Origin: Roseomonas acroporae
Lineage (GTDB): Bacteria; Pseudomonadota; Alphaproteobacteria; Acetobacterales; Acetobacteraceae
Direction of reading: 5' to 3'
DNA length: 64,000 nt
NCBI RefSeq assembly: GCF_023223525.1
Contig: NZ_JALPRX010000046.1
Location: 21,572 to 85,571 of the forward strand
Made by a program: the position numbers and the translations under genes. The notes beneath the pieces were generated by a model. The model was not told the origin of the DNA. It saw only the letters and a program-made list of their open reading frames with translations, and did no database searches. Positions 1 to 8,450 of this stretch are shown here, piece by piece; position 1 is the first letter of the stretch; every line of letters starts with the position of its first letter.

Positions 1-201
1 GTCGGTCTCGGTGGCGAGCGCCTGGCCGCCGCGCTGCTCGATCTCCTGCGCGGTGCGGCGCGCGGCGTCGCCGTCGATGTCGGCGCAGACGACGTTGGCG
101 CCTTCACGCGCGAAGATCAGCGCGGTGGCGCGGCCGATGCCGCCGCCGGCGCCGGTGATCGCGACGGACTTGCCGACGAAGTAGTCGGGGGTTTTCGGCA
201 T
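1..201 (-). CDS. SDR-family oxidoreductase, N-terminal part only
   Basis: The reading frame starts at an ATG on the minus strand (positions 201-199) and runs off the left edge after 67 codons, so only the N-terminus is present. It shows the Rossmann dinucleotide motif TGAGGGIGRA at about residues 15-24 and an acidic residue (CADID) after beta-2, the usual sign of NAD(H) preference. This is typical of short-chain dehydrogenases that oxidise or reduce alcohol and keto groups in the cytoplasm. The substrate cannot be told. It lies downstream of the binding-protein gene at 612-1844, separated by repeats, so co-transcription is uncertain. Confidence 0.85.
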   Translation of the reverse strand, partial: MPKTPDYFVGKSVAITGAGGGIGRATALIFAREGANVVCADIDGDAARRTAQEIEQRGGQALATETD

Positions 202-242
202 GTGGTGGTCGTCCTCTCTTGCTTCAGGCGTTGTTCCGGGCG

Positions 243-420
243 CCGTTCGGGGAAGGCGTTGCCTTCCCCGGACCCCATCCACCAGGAGGGCGAGGCCCTC
301 CTGGACCTCTGTTCGCTTGGTCCCGACGGTCGAAACGGGCGAGGCGAAAATCGAACGGGGGATCCAAGGGGGCTTCGCCCCTTGGCGGGGCTACCCAAGG
401 GGCAGCGCCCCTGGTCGGTG
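243..420. repeat. Dispersed hairpin repeat, family A, copy 1
   Basis: This is a chain of short, strong stem-loops: 249-269 (ggggaaggc/gccttcccc, loop gtt), 282-304 (10-bp stem, loop gag), about 364-385 (ccaagggg/ccccttgg) and about 405-424. The segment 247-324 closely matches the reverse complement of 55040-55112 (family A copy 3), which shows it is a dispersed repeat and not chance GC richness. It lies between a stop codon (612) and the next minus-strand start (201), and continues into the 30-bp G/C array. It could act as a terminator or mRNA-stabilising element; that is inference. Confidence 0.75.
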
Positions 421-460
421 GGGTCCGGGGGGGGGGGGTGCCGGCCCCCCCGGGAACCCC

Positions 461-610
461 CCCCCCCCCCCGGGGGCCCCCCCCCCCCCGCCCCCCCCCC
501 CGGGGGCCCCCCCCCCCCCGCCCCCCCCCCCGGGGGCCCCCCCCCCCCCGCCCCCCCCCCCGGGGGCCCCCCCCCCCCCGCCCCCCCCCCCGGGGGCCCC
601 CCCCCCCCCG
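461..610. repeat. Five perfect 30-bp units made only of G and C
   Basis: The unit is ten C, then c-ggggg-cccc, then nine C and one G. It is repeated exactly five times from 461 to 610, preceded by a 12-G run near 427-438. The array ends one base before the stop codon of the minus-strand gene at 612. Proline/glycine-rich open frames cross it in several frames, which follows from composition and is not evidence of coding. Such DNA is hard to sequence, so copy number and homopolymer lengths may be assembly artefacts. Confidence 0.8.
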
Positions 611-611
611 T

Positions 612-1844
612 TCACCCGCGCACCAGCGCGCAATTCCCCTCGCCCATCGGCCGGAACGCCTCGTCGATCGGCACGGTGACCACCGGCTTGTACACGTCCC
701 AGGTGCCGCGGCTCTCCTCCGGCCGCTTCACCTCGAACAGGTAGACCGGGTGGATCTTGCGTCCGTCCGGGCGGATGCTGCCGGGGCCGAACACGTCGTC
801 GTCGGTGGGCATCGCCTTCATCCGCTCCACCACCGCGCGCCCCGAGGCCTTCGCCGCCGCCGGGCCGAGATCGGCCGCCGCCTTGAGGTAGTGCAGCGCC
901 GCCGAGTAGGCGCCGGCCTGGCACATGTTCGGGTAGTTGTCCGGTGTCGCCGGCAGCACGCGGCGGGTGAAGGCGCGGGTGCGGTCGTTGAGGTCCCAGT
1001 AGAACGCCTCGGTCAGACGCAGCCCCTGCGCCGTCTCCAGCCCGAGCGAGACGATGTCGTTGACGAACACGATCATGCCCGCGACGTTGACGCCCCGCCG
1101 GTTCAGCCCGAATTCGCGCGCCTGCTTGACGCAGTTGATGAAGTCGGCGCCGGCGTTGATCAGCGCCACCGTGTTGGCGCGGCTGCCCTGCGCCTGCAGC
1201 AGGTAGGAGGAGAAGTCGGTGGTGCCGGGGAAGGGGTAGCGCACCACGCCGCGCACCCGGCCGCCCGCGCCCTCGATGAAGCGGCGCAGGTCGCGGTCCA
1301 TCGAGGTGGCGAAGGCGTTGTCGGCGGCGATGAAGAACCACTCGCTGCCGCCCGCGCGCACCGTGGCGACGCCGGTGGAGTGCGCCAGCATCCAGCTATC
1401 GTAGGTCCAGTGGATGGTGTTGGGGCTGCACTGCGCGCCGGTCAGCTCCATGGTGATGGCGCCGGTGTTGAGATGGACCTTGTCCTTCTCGCGCACGAGG
1501 CCGTTCACCGCCAGCGCGATGGCCGAATTGTTCAGCTCCAGCACCACGTCCACGCCGTCGCGGTCGAACCATTGCCGGGCGATGGCGACGCCGGTGTCGG
1601 GCTTCTGCTGGTGGTCGGCGAACACCACCTCGGCGGCGACGGACGGGTTGGCGGCGGTGAAGTCGGCCACCGCCTGCCGCACGCAGGCGACGTTGGTCGG
1701 GCCGGAGAGGTGCCGGTAGGGGCCGGAGAAGTCGCCGAGCACGCCGAGCCTGAGCACCGGCCGTGCGGCGGTGCCCTGGGCCAGGGCCGGCCCCGCCGCC
1801 GCCGTGGCGGCCCCCGCGATGAACAGCTCGCGTCGCGTGATCAT
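612..1844 (-). CDS. Branched-chain amino acid-type ABC transporter substrate-binding protein
   Basis: A 410-residue periplasmic binding protein of the Leu/Ile/Val (LivK, Peripla_BP_6) type. It begins with a signal peptide containing a twin-arginine-like start (RRELFIAGA) and a likely cleavage after ...GPALAQ near residue 23. The mature protein opens with the family's usual VLRLGVLGDFSGPYR strand. Length is normal. No cognate LivHMFG permease or ATPase genes lie next to it; it sits 99 bp downstream of the SAF-domain oxidoreductase and may be the last gene of the TRAP/oxidoreductase unit. The ligand is unknown; many family members bind aromatic or small organic acids rather than amino acids. 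Confidence 0.88.
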   Translation of the reverse strand: MITRRELFIAGAATAAAGPALAQGTAARPVLRLGVLGDFSGPYRHLSGPTNVACVRQAVADFTAANPSVAAEVVFADHQQKPDTGVAIARQWFDRDGVDVVLELNNSAIALAVNGLVREKDKVHLNTGAITMELTGAQCSPNTIHWTYDSWMLAHSTGVATVRAGGSEWFFIAADNAFATSMDRDLRRFIEGAGGRVRGVVRYPFPGTTDFSSYLLQAQGSRANTVALINAGADFINCVKQAREFGLNRRGVNVAGMIVFVNDIVSLGLETAQGLRLTEAFYWDLNDRTRAFTRRVLPATPDNYPNMCQAGAYSAALHYLKAAADLGPAAAKASGRAVVERMKAMPTDDDVFGPGSIRPDGRKIHPVYLFEVKRPEESRGTWDVYKPVVTVPIDEAFRPMGEGNCALVRG

Positions 1845-1943
1845 GCCGTCATTCCCTCCCGTCGGCGCCTGCCTTGCGAGGGAAACTGCCCGATCCCGGC
1901 GCCGCTGTGAATGGGCGCCGGGATCGTTGCGTGCCGCGTCGCG

Positions 1944-3302
1944 CTACTCCGCCGCGCGCGCCGGCGCCGTGGCCGCCTGCTCCATGCCGCGGCGCAGGCG
2001 GACCGTCTCCGCGTTCGGGTCGTAGGCCACGTCGGCCCAGCCGACGATCTCGCCACGCCTGATGTCGCGCTTCAGCGCGATGCCGTGCGCGAGGCCGATC
2101 GGCAGCGCGCCGAGGGCGAGGGAACGCTCGGCCGGGATGCAGCGGCCCCACACCATGGCGCCGCCCTCGCCATCCAGCACCTCGCCCGCGCGCAGGTCGC
2201 GCTTGGCGGTCGCCGCCACGTCGCCGCGCCAGGCATCGGCGCAGCCCGTCGGCTCGCGGCGCAGCGCGGCGGAGGCGATGGAGACGCCGATCTCCAGCCC
2301 GATCAGGTGATAAGGTCGCCACAGAGCGGCGTAGCGGCCGGAGGGATCGGTGTGCACGCCGTACTCGGAGAAGCAGCGGCGGATGTAGTCCGTCTCGCCC
2401 TCGAACACGGCGTAGACGCCCCAGCGCAGGTCGCCCACCACCTGCCGCCCGTCGCGCTCGACGGAGGAGACCACCTCGACCTGTCCCTTCGTCTCCAGCA
2501 CGCCGCCATCCTCGCGCGGGCGCAGCACGGTGGGCAGGTCGTGCGTGCCGCAGGGCGGGAAGAGCAGCCCGTCGCTCGGCGGGGCGAGGCCGGTGGCGTT
2601 GGCGATCGCCGCCATCTCGATGCCGCTCTTGGTGCCGTCGAGGAAGGAGTTGAACATCTGCGGGTTCATCCCGCCGGCCTTGGCCTGCTCCGGCGTCAGC
2701 CCGTAATGGCCCCACACCGTCTCCGGCGTGCTGGCATGGTATTCCGGCCGGTACTTGGTGCCCTTGCCGGCGGCGACGATGGGAAAGCCCATGGTTCGGA
2801 TGGTGTCCACCATCTCGCAGACCAGCGCCGGCTGGTCGCCATAGGCCATGGAGTAGACCACGCCCGCGCGCCGCGCGCGCTCGGCCAGCAGCGGGCCGGC
2901 CAGCACGTCGGCCTCGACGTTGACCATGACCACGTGCTTGCCGTGCTCGATCGCAGCCGCCGCGTGGCGCAGCCCGGCGGCGGGGTTGCCGGTGGCCTCG
3001 ACGATCACCTCGATGCGCGGATCGGCGAACAGCGCGTTCGCGTCCTCGGTGATGGCCGTGGCGCCGGTGCGGGCGGCGGCGTCGAGGCTGGCGGCGGCGT
3101 ACTGCGATTCCGGCCAGCCGACGCGGGCCAGCGCCTCGCGCACGCGCGGGGCGGAGAGGTCGGCGATGCCGAGCACGTGGATGCCCGGCGTGCGCCCGGC
3201 CATCGCCAGGATCATCGAGCCGAACTTGCCCGCGCCGATCAGCCCGACCGTGACGGGCTTGCCCTGCGCGGCGCGCGCCGCGAGCATGCGGTGGAGATTC
3301 AT
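1944..3302 (-). CDS. NAD(P)-binding, SAF-domain oxidoreductase (homoserine dehydrogenase-like)
   Basis: A 452-residue protein with an N-terminal Rossmann motif (VGLIGAGKFGSM, about residues 18-29) followed by the NAD-binding half of the homoserine dehydrogenase/Gfo-Idh type. The C-terminal third carries an SAF-like segment (KRDLRAGEVLDGEGG and ALKRDIRRGEIVGWADV). Proteins of this build are often auto-labelled as flagellar FlgA-like, which is misleading; no flagellar genes are nearby. The ATG at 3302 was chosen because it lies 17 bp after the dctM stop and starts the conserved fold; longer frames in phase only shadow dctM. It is probably co-transcribed with the TRAP transporter. The substrate is unknown. 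Confidence 0.8.
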   Translation of the reverse strand: MNLHRMLAARAAQGKPVTVGLIGAGKFGSMILAMAGRTPGIHVLGIADLSAPRVREALARVGWPESQYAAASLDAAARTGATAITEDANALFADPRIEVIVEATGNPAAGLRHAAAAIEHGKHVVMVNVEADVLAGPLLAERARRAGVVYSMAYGDQPALVCEMVDTIRTMGFPIVAAGKGTKYRPEYHASTPETVWGHYGLTPEQAKAGGMNPQMFNSFLDGTKSGIEMAAIANATGLAPPSDGLLFPPCGTHDLPTVLRPREDGGVLETKGQVEVVSSVERDGRQVVGDLRWGVYAVFEGETDYIRRCFSEYGVHTDPSGRYAALWRPYHLIGLEIGVSIASAALRREPTGCADAWRGDVAATAKRDLRAGEVLDGEGGAMVWGRCIPAERSLALGALPIGLAHGIALKRDIRRGEIVGWADVAYDPNAETVRLRRGMEQAATAPARAAE

Positions 3303-3319
3303 GGCGTTCCCTCGTGTTC

Positions 3320-4582
3320 TCAGAAGCGCAGCGTCAGCGCCGGGATGTAGCTGATGGCCGCCAGCACGGCGAGGGCGACGCCGAAGAAGGGCCACAGCTC
3401 GCGCACCGTGTCGCTCATGCTGCTGCGGGCGATGGAGGAGGAGATGAACAGGGTGGTGCCGACGGGCGGCGTGTAGAGGCCGATGCCGAGGTTGAGCACC
3501 ATCATCAGCCCGAGCTGCAGCGGGTCCAGCCCGATCTGCGCCGCCAGCGGCACGAAGATCGGCCCGAGCAGCAGGATGCCGGGCGGCAGGTCGAGCGGCC
3601 CGCCCACCAGCAGCATGATGACGTTCATCGCCAGGATCACCAGCCAGGGCGAGTGCAGCGTCGCCGTCACCCATTCCGCGAAGCGCTGCGGCACCTGGTC
3701 GAAGGTGAGGATCCAGCCCGCCGCCGCGCTGCCCATGATGACCAGCATGACGATGCCGGTGGCGACGCCGGCCTCCAGCATCGCCGCGCGGAAGCGCAGC
3801 CAGCTCATGTCGCGGTAGATCAGGATGCTCGCCGCCAGCGCGTAGACCACGGCGATGACGGAGATCTCCGTCGGCGTCGCCAGGCCGAAGCGCAGGCCGA
3901 GCAGGATCAGCACCGGCATCAGCAGCGCCGGCGAGGCGAAGAAGGCGAGTCGCAGCAGCTCGCGCTTGCGCACCGGCGCGGTGTCCGGGCGGATGCCGCG
4001 GCGGTGCGCGGTCCAGGCACAGAGGCCGATGAATCCGCCCGCCATCAGCAGCCCGGGAAGGATGCCGGCCAGGAACAGCTCGCCGATCGAGACGTTGCTG
4101 ACCAGCGCATAGAGGATCATCGGGATCGAGGGCGGGATCAGGATGTCGATCACCGCCGAGGTGGCGTTGTTGGCGGCGCACAGCCCGGCCGGGTAGCCCT
4201 GCCGCTTCTGCCACGGGATCAGCACCGAGCCGAGCGCGCTGGCATTGGCGACCGCGCTGCCCGAGACGCCGCCGAACACCACCGAGGCGACCACGGTGGT
4301 GGAGAGCGGCCCGCCGCGCCAGCGCCGCATGCCCTCGCTGGCGAAGCGCAGCAGCTCCTCGCCCAGCCGGCCGCCCATCATCAGGCTGCCGGCCAGCATG
4401 AAGAAGGGCAGGGCGAGCAGCGGGAAGGACTGGGTCTGCGCGAACATCTGCTGCGCGATCAGCATCAGCGGTAATTGCCCGTCCCACAGCACGGCGAGGC
4501 CGGAGGCCATCACCAGCGTGTGCGCCACGGGGATCGCCGCCAGCATCAGCAGCGAGAAGGAGAGGACGAGGACGGCGCTCAT
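3320..4582 (-). CDS. dctM: TRAP transporter large permease subunit DctM
   Basis: A 420-residue hydrophobic protein with about 12 membrane segments, matching the DctM/TRAP-T large subunit in length and in typical strings such as FGGVSGSAVANASALG and PPSIPMILYALVSN. It is the cation-coupled channel subunit in the inner membrane. The ATG at 4582 was chosen: it overlaps the dctQ stop by four bases (ATGA), indicating translational coupling. A longer frame to 4870 runs through dctQ and is not used. The transported solute is unknown, probably a carboxylate. Confidence 0.92.
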   Translation of the reverse strand: MSAVLVLSFSLLMLAAIPVAHTLVMASGLAVLWDGQLPLMLIAQQMFAQTQSFPLLALPFFMLAGSLMMGGRLGEELLRFASEGMRRWRGGPLSTTVVASVVFGGVSGSAVANASALGSVLIPWQKRQGYPAGLCAANNATSAVIDILIPPSIPMILYALVSNVSIGELFLAGILPGLLMAGGFIGLCAWTAHRRGIRPDTAPVRKRELLRLAFFASPALLMPVLILLGLRFGLATPTEISVIAVVYALAASILIYRDMSWLRFRAAMLEAGVATGIVMLVIMGSAAAGWILTFDQVPQRFAEWVTATLHSPWLVILAMNVIMLLVGGPLDLPPGILLLGPIFVPLAAQIGLDPLQLGLMMVLNLGIGLYTPPVGTTLFISSSIARSSMSDTVRELWPFFGVALAVLAAISYIPALTLRF

Positions 4583-5157
4583 GCGGTCGGCACCTCCTCG
4601 GGCGCGGGCTGCGGCAGCGCCTCCGGCCCGACCAGGACGAGGCGCAGCGCGATGGTGGCGGTGGAGAAGGCGAGCAGCGCGCAGCCCGCCGCCAGCGCGT
4701 AGTAGCCGTGGGAGTTGGGCAGGCCGAGCACCGGGCTGCGCTCCATGGCGGCGATCCCGGCCACCTCCAGCGCCTCGCGCACCAGGATCGCGTAGGTGGC
4801 GACCACGGCGAGATGCCCCGCGACCAGCAGCACGCGCTTCGCGCCGCGCCCGAGCTTCGGCAGGATCCACTCCACCGCCATGTGGCCGCCGCCCTGCGCC
4901 GCCAGCACCACCCCGGCCATGATGAACCAGGGAAAGAGCTTCTCCGGCACCTCCTCGATCCAGTCGAGGCCGCCCGCCGCCGTGACGTAGCGCGAGACGA
5001 CGTTGGCGAAGAGCAGCGTCAGCAGCGCGATGCCGCTGATCAGCACCACCGCCTCGGCGAGCACGCGCACCGCCCGGTCGAGCAGCGCGGCGCCGCGCAG
5101 CAGCGCGCCGCGCGGCCCCGTCGCGGCCGCCCCCACCGGAATCGACGCGCCGCTCAT
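4579..5157 (-). CDS. dctQ: TRAP transporter small permease subunit DctQ
   Basis: A 192-residue protein with four predicted membrane helices, including ALLTLLFANVVSRYV and FIMAGVVLAAQGG, as in DctQ small subunits. It pairs with DctM in the inner membrane. Both ends overlap the neighbouring genes by four bases (dctP stop at 5154-5157, dctM start at 4579-4582), so the three genes are translationally coupled as dctP-dctQ-dctM. Confidence 0.9.
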   Translation of the reverse strand: MSGASIPVGAAATGPRGALLRGAALLDRAVRVLAEAVVLISGIALLTLLFANVVSRYVTAAGGLDWIEEVPEKLFPWFIMAGVVLAAQGGGHMAVEWILPKLGRGAKRVLLVAGHLAVVATYAILVREALEVAGIAAMERSPVLGLPNSHGYYALAAGCALLAFSTATIALRLVLVGPEALPQPAPEEVPTA

Positions 5158-6167
5158 GCGGCCGCCGCCTGCCGCACCTGGCGCACGAAAGCGCCGAAGG
5201 GCTTCTGCTCCCAGCGGTCCAGCACGCCGGCGGTGGCGGCGCGGAAGGCGTCCTTGTCGGCCTCGTTGACCTGCACGTTGGCGTTGGCGCGGAATTCGCG
5301 CAGCAGCGTCGTGTCGCTGTCCTGCATCGCCTGCCGGTTCAGCGCCTCGCCCTGCTTCGCGGCCTCCCGCACCAGCTCGCGGTCGGCGGCGGAGAGGCGC
5401 GCCCAGGCGATGCGCGAGGCGTAGAAGGGCGTCGATTCCCATTTGTGCGCGGTGAGCGAGATGAAGCGGCTCACCTCGTAGAGCTTCGAGGAGTGGATGT
5501 TGGCGAGCGGGTTCTCCTGCCCGTCCACCACCCCCTGCTGCAGCGCCACGTACAGCTCGGAGAAGTTGATCTGCTGCGTCGCGGCGCCGAGCGCCTGGAA
5601 GGTGTCGATGGTGGCCGGGTCGGCGGGGGTGCGTATCTTCATGCCGCGCAGGTCGTCGGGGCGGTTGATCGGCCGGCGGCTGTTGGTGATGTGGCGCAGC
5701 CCGTTGTCCCACCAGCCGAGGGTGACGAGGCCGCTCGCCTCCAGCTTGCGCGCCAGCTCCTGCCCCACCGGCCCGTCCACCACGCGGTAGGCGGCGGCGT
5801 TGCTGGCGAAGAGGAAGGGCAGGCCGAGCGCCGCCATCTCCGGCACCAGCGCCGAGCTCGGCCCCTGGCTGTTCACCGAGAGGTCGAGCGTGCCGGTACG
5901 CAGGCTGGTCAGCATGGCGAGGTCGTCGCCGAGCTGCGAGTTGCCCGCCACGCGCACGTCGATGCGGCCGTTGCTGCGCTCCTTCAGCACCGCGGCGAAG
6001 CGGTCGGCGGCGATGCTGCGCGGGTTGCCGGGCGCCGCGTTGTGGCCGAGCGTCAGCCGCACCTGTCCCTGCGCCTGGGCGCGAAACACGGCTGGGGTAG
6101 CGAGCGTGGCGGCGGCGCCCAGCAGGCCGGCGCGCGCGAGGGCGCGCCGCGTCGTGGCGAACGGCAT
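5154..6167 (-). CDS. dctP: TRAP transporter periplasmic solute-binding protein DctP
   Basis: A 337-residue DctP-family protein. The signal peptide has a TTRRALARAGLL start and a likely cleavage near FRAQAQG (about residue 33). The mature region shows LGHNAAPGNPRS, typical of the family start, and the conserved ALQQGVVDGQENP motif around the ligand-binding Arg/Asn region. It is the first gene of the dctPQM unit and lies 149 bp downstream of the alcohol dehydrogenase, so the whole minus-strand block from 7465 to 612 may be one transcript. Confidence 0.92.
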   Translation of the reverse strand: MPFATTRRALARAGLLGAAATLATPAVFRAQAQGQVRLTLGHNAAPGNPRSIAADRFAAVLKERSNGRIDVRVAGNSQLGDDLAMLTSLRTGTLDLSVNSQGPSSALVPEMAALGLPFLFASNAAAYRVVDGPVGQELARKLEASGLVTLGWWDNGLRHITNSRRPINRPDDLRGMKIRTPADPATIDTFQALGAATQQINFSELYVALQQGVVDGQENPLANIHSSKLYEVSRFISLTAHKWESTPFYASRIAWARLSAADRELVREAAKQGEALNRQAMQDSDTTLLREFRANANVQVNEADKDAFRAATAGVLDRWEQKPFGAFVRQVRQAAAA

Positions 6168-6316
6168 CCTTGGTCGTCTCCCAATTCGCGCCCGGCCTTT
6201 TTTCCGGCCAGTGGCGGCATCTTCCGCTTGCCGTGCGACGAGGCGGCATCGGTGCGGCGGCGGAGTATGCCCCGGCCGCGCCGCGTGGCGTCAACCCCGC
6301 TGTCGTGTTCCCCGCC

Positions 6317-7465
6317 TTAGTCCACGAGGTCGGGGCGCGGCACGATGGTCGCCTTCAGGCAGCGCATCTCGCGCGCCGCCGCGATGGCGTCGCCGATGCC
6401 CTGCTCGCTGAAGGGGAAGCGCATCTGGAATTCGGCGAAGGGGTAGCGGTCGCGCGCGCGGTTCAGCATCATGATGCCGTCCCAGATGTCGTCCGCCGTG
6501 AAGGCCCAGCTGCCCAGGACGTTGATGTCCTTGGTGCAGATGCGGTGCCAGTTGGTCATGATCGCGCCGGCATCGGTGAACTGGCCCATCTCGACATAGG
6601 TGCCGCCATCGCGCAGCATCTCGATGCCCTCGGGGCCGGCGGTCGGGTGGCCGGAGCAGTCCATCACCAGGTCGGCGCCGAAGCCGCCGACGATCTCGCG
6701 CACCTCGCCGATGCGCTGCTCGGCGGTCTTGCCGGTGATGTCCACCGTCGCCTCCGCGCCGAATTTGCGGCACAGCGCGAGGCGCGGATTCTCCGGCGCG
6801 CCCACCATGACGACGCGGCCCGCCCCCATCTCCCGCGCCGCGACGATGCCGAGCACGCCGATCGGGCCGGAGCCCTGGATCACCACCGTGTCGCCCGCCT
6901 CGAAGCCGCCGGCGCGCGCCGCGCGCTTGAAGGCGCGCATGCAGGAGGTGAGCGGCTCGGCCAGCGTGCCGAGCCAGAGCGGCATGTCGTCGGGCAGCCG
7001 GTAGACCTTGGTGCCGGGCAGCATGCCGAGGTCGACATACTCCATCTCCGCCCAGCCGCCCCAGAGGTGCGGCGCCTTCTCGAAGCCGAGGTAGCGGCCG
7101 TAGTAGACCGGCGTCAGGCACTTGTTGGCGGTCTCGGGATAGTGCCGGCAGTAGTAGCACTCGCCGCAGGGCATCAGCGGCGGGATCATGATCTTGGCCC
7201 CGACCTCCAGCTTGTTGCCCATGTAGTCGTGGGTCAGCTCAGGCCCGATCTCCTCGATCACGCCGGCCACCTCGTGGCCCAGGGTGAAGGGCCAGGGCAG
7301 GGGCTTCGGCCAGTGTCCGGCCAGGATGTGCAGATCGGTGCCGCAGACGCCGCAGGCGCCGACGCTGAACAGCGCGGCCTTCGCCGGCACGCGCGGCCGC
7401 GGCACGGTGCGTATCACCGGCGGGGCCCCGGGGCCGTCGAAGGTCGCCACCCGTATCTGCTGCAT
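6317..7465 (-). CDS. Zinc-dependent medium-chain alcohol dehydrogenase
   Basis: A 382-residue cytosolic MDR enzyme. It has the catalytic-zinc Cys in GACGVCGTDLH, the GHE motif (FTLGHEVAGVIEEIG), a structural-zinc set C-X2-C-X2-C-X7-C (CGECYYCRHYPETANKC) and the NAD-binding GSGPIGVLG. The ATG at 7465 has a good ribosome-binding site (GGAGGAAACACCAGGGG then ATG); a 35-residue longer frame is GC noise. It is divergent from the GntR regulator, with two operator-like palindromes between them, so it is probably GntR-controlled. It likely oxidises a hydroxyl on the compound imported by the adjacent TRAP system; the substrate is not known. Confidence 0.88.
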   Translation of the reverse strand: MQQIRVATFDGPGAPPVIRTVPRPRVPAKAALFSVGACGVCGTDLHILAGHWPKPLPWPFTLGHEVAGVIEEIGPELTHDYMGNKLEVGAKIMIPPLMPCGECYYCRHYPETANKCLTPVYYGRYLGFEKAPHLWGGWAEMEYVDLGMLPGTKVYRLPDDMPLWLGTLAEPLTSCMRAFKRAARAGGFEAGDTVVIQGSGPIGVLGIVAAREMGAGRVVMVGAPENPRLALCRKFGAEATVDITGKTAEQRIGEVREIVGGFGADLVMDCSGHPTAGPEGIEMLRDGGTYVEMGQFTDAGAIMTNWHRICTKDINVLGSWAFTADDIWDGIMMLNRARDRYPFAEFQMRFPFSEQGIGDAIAAAREMRCLKATIVPRPDLVD

Positions 7466-7566
7466 CCCCTGGTGTTTCCTCCCGTTCGGCGTCCTGCCGG
7501 CCCCTGGCCGGCGGCGCCCGTTGCGGAAAATCTGGCAAACGGGACCGGCTGGCGCAAGCATTTTTC

Positions 7567-7579
7567 GCATTCGGAATGC
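7567..7579. promoter_or_regulatory. Operator-like 13-bp palindrome, distal copy
   Basis: GCATTC-G-GAATGC is a perfect dyad, followed by cggaactcgg. The same motif recurs 80 bp away at 7647-7659; over 21 bp the two copies differ at one base. Both lie in the 273-bp gap between the divergent dehydrogenase and GntR genes, as expected for GntR-family operators. Confidence 0.7.
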
Positions 7580-7612
7580 GGAACTCGGAGTGCGCGGCCG
7601 CGTCGATAATGC

Positions 7613-7659
7613 TTGACAGGGATTGCGGCCCGCACGCTAGATTTCGGCATTCCGAATGC
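7613..7659 (+). promoter_or_regulatory. Probable promoter of the GntR gene with overlapping operator
   Basis: A perfect -35 hexamer TTGACA (7613-7618) is followed by a weak -10 (TAGATT at 7638-7643, spacing 19; or an overlapping CTAGAT with spacing 18). The second operator palindrome GCATTC-C-GAATGC lies at 7647-7659, over the expected start site, which suits autorepression. Confidence 0.55.
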
Positions 7660-7738
7660 GGAACTCGAAAAGCCGACCGCTGGACGGATCGGGCCGACCG
7701 GGCCAGGAACACCCGGCAACGTAGGGGAAGTCGTCGCC

Positions 7739-8413
7739 ATGGACCCGCTGGAGAGCGGCCCGATCCTGATCGACCAGGTCTATCGCCGCGTGCTGGAGGC
7801 GATCGCCGAGGGCTCGCTGCCGCCCGGCCAGCGCATCCGGCAGGGCGAGCTGGCCGAGCAGCTCGGCGTCTCGCGCCAGCCGGTCAGCCACGCGCTGCAC
7901 CTGCTCAAGCGCCAGGGCCTCGTCACCGAGAGCGGCCGCAAGGGCTTCGCCGTGGCGCCGATCGACCCCGCCCGCATCCGCCAGCTCTACGAGGTGCGCG
8001 GCGCGCTGGACGGCCTCGCCGCCCGCCTCGCCGCCGCCCGCGCCGATGCCGACCGCGCCGGGCGCCTCGCGCTGGAGCAGGCCCTGGCCGAGGGCGAGGC
8101 GCAGGCGCCGACCGCCGCCGTGCCGGTTCTGGTGCAGCTCGACACCGCCTTCCACCAGGCGCTGTACCGGCTTTCTGGCAACCCCGCCTTCGCCGAGATG
8201 GTCGGGCCGCACTGGCCGCAATTCCGGCGCTCCATGGCGACGGTGTTGGCCGGTCCCGACTACCGCGCCCGCGCCTGGGCCGAGCACGCCGCCATCGTCG
8301 CCCGCGTGCTGCAAGGCGACGGCGAGGGCGCCGAGCGCGCCGCCCGCGACCACGCGCTGGTCGCGGGCCGCACCACCGAGGAAAGGCTGGGCGTCGTCGC
8401 CGACGCCGCCTGA
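7739..8413 (+). CDS. GntR-family transcriptional regulator (FCD type)
   Basis: A 224-residue regulator: N-terminal winged helix (residues about 8-70, with RIRQGELAEQLGVSRQPVSHALHLLKRQGL split as helix-turn-helix and wing) and a C-terminal FCD-like all-helical effector domain (LYEVRGALDGLAARLAA, then HxALYRLSGNP). The ATG at 7739 was chosen because of the preceding gtaggggaag Shine-Dalgarno-like run and the start of conserved sequence; an upstream in-frame ATG would lie before the promoter. It probably controls itself, the downstream dioxygenase and the divergent dehydrogenase/TRAP block through the twin palindromes. Confidence 0.88.
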   Translation: MDPLESGPILIDQVYRRVLEAIAEGSLPPGQRIRQGELAEQLGVSRQPVSHALHLLKRQGLVTESGRKGFAVAPIDPARIRQLYEVRGALDGLAARLAAARADADRAGRLALEQALAEGEAQAPTAAVPVLVQLDTAFHQALYRLSGNPAFAEMVGPHWPQFRRSMATVLAGPDYRARAWAEHAAIVARVLQGDGEGAERAARDHALVAGRTTEERLGVVADAA

Positions 8414-8450
8414 GCCGGAACCCGTTCAACCAACAGGGAGGAACCCCGCC

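Noticed and set aside
461..610. CRISPR-like array
   Set aside because: The units are contiguous with no unique spacers and contain only G and C; no cas genes are nearby.
200..1910. Long plus-strand frames rich in Pro/Gly/Arg over 200-1910
   Set aside because: They cross the G/C-only array and lie antisense to a convincing binding-protein gene; their composition follows from GC bias.
1944..3302. Flagellar protein FlgA
   Set aside because: Only the SAF-like C-terminal part resembles FlgA; the N-terminal Rossmann domain and the context point to an oxidoreductase.
1944..4487. One 847-residue fusion protein on the minus strand
   Set aside because: Its first 395 residues are an out-of-frame shadow of dctM; the real gene starts at 3302 behind dctM.
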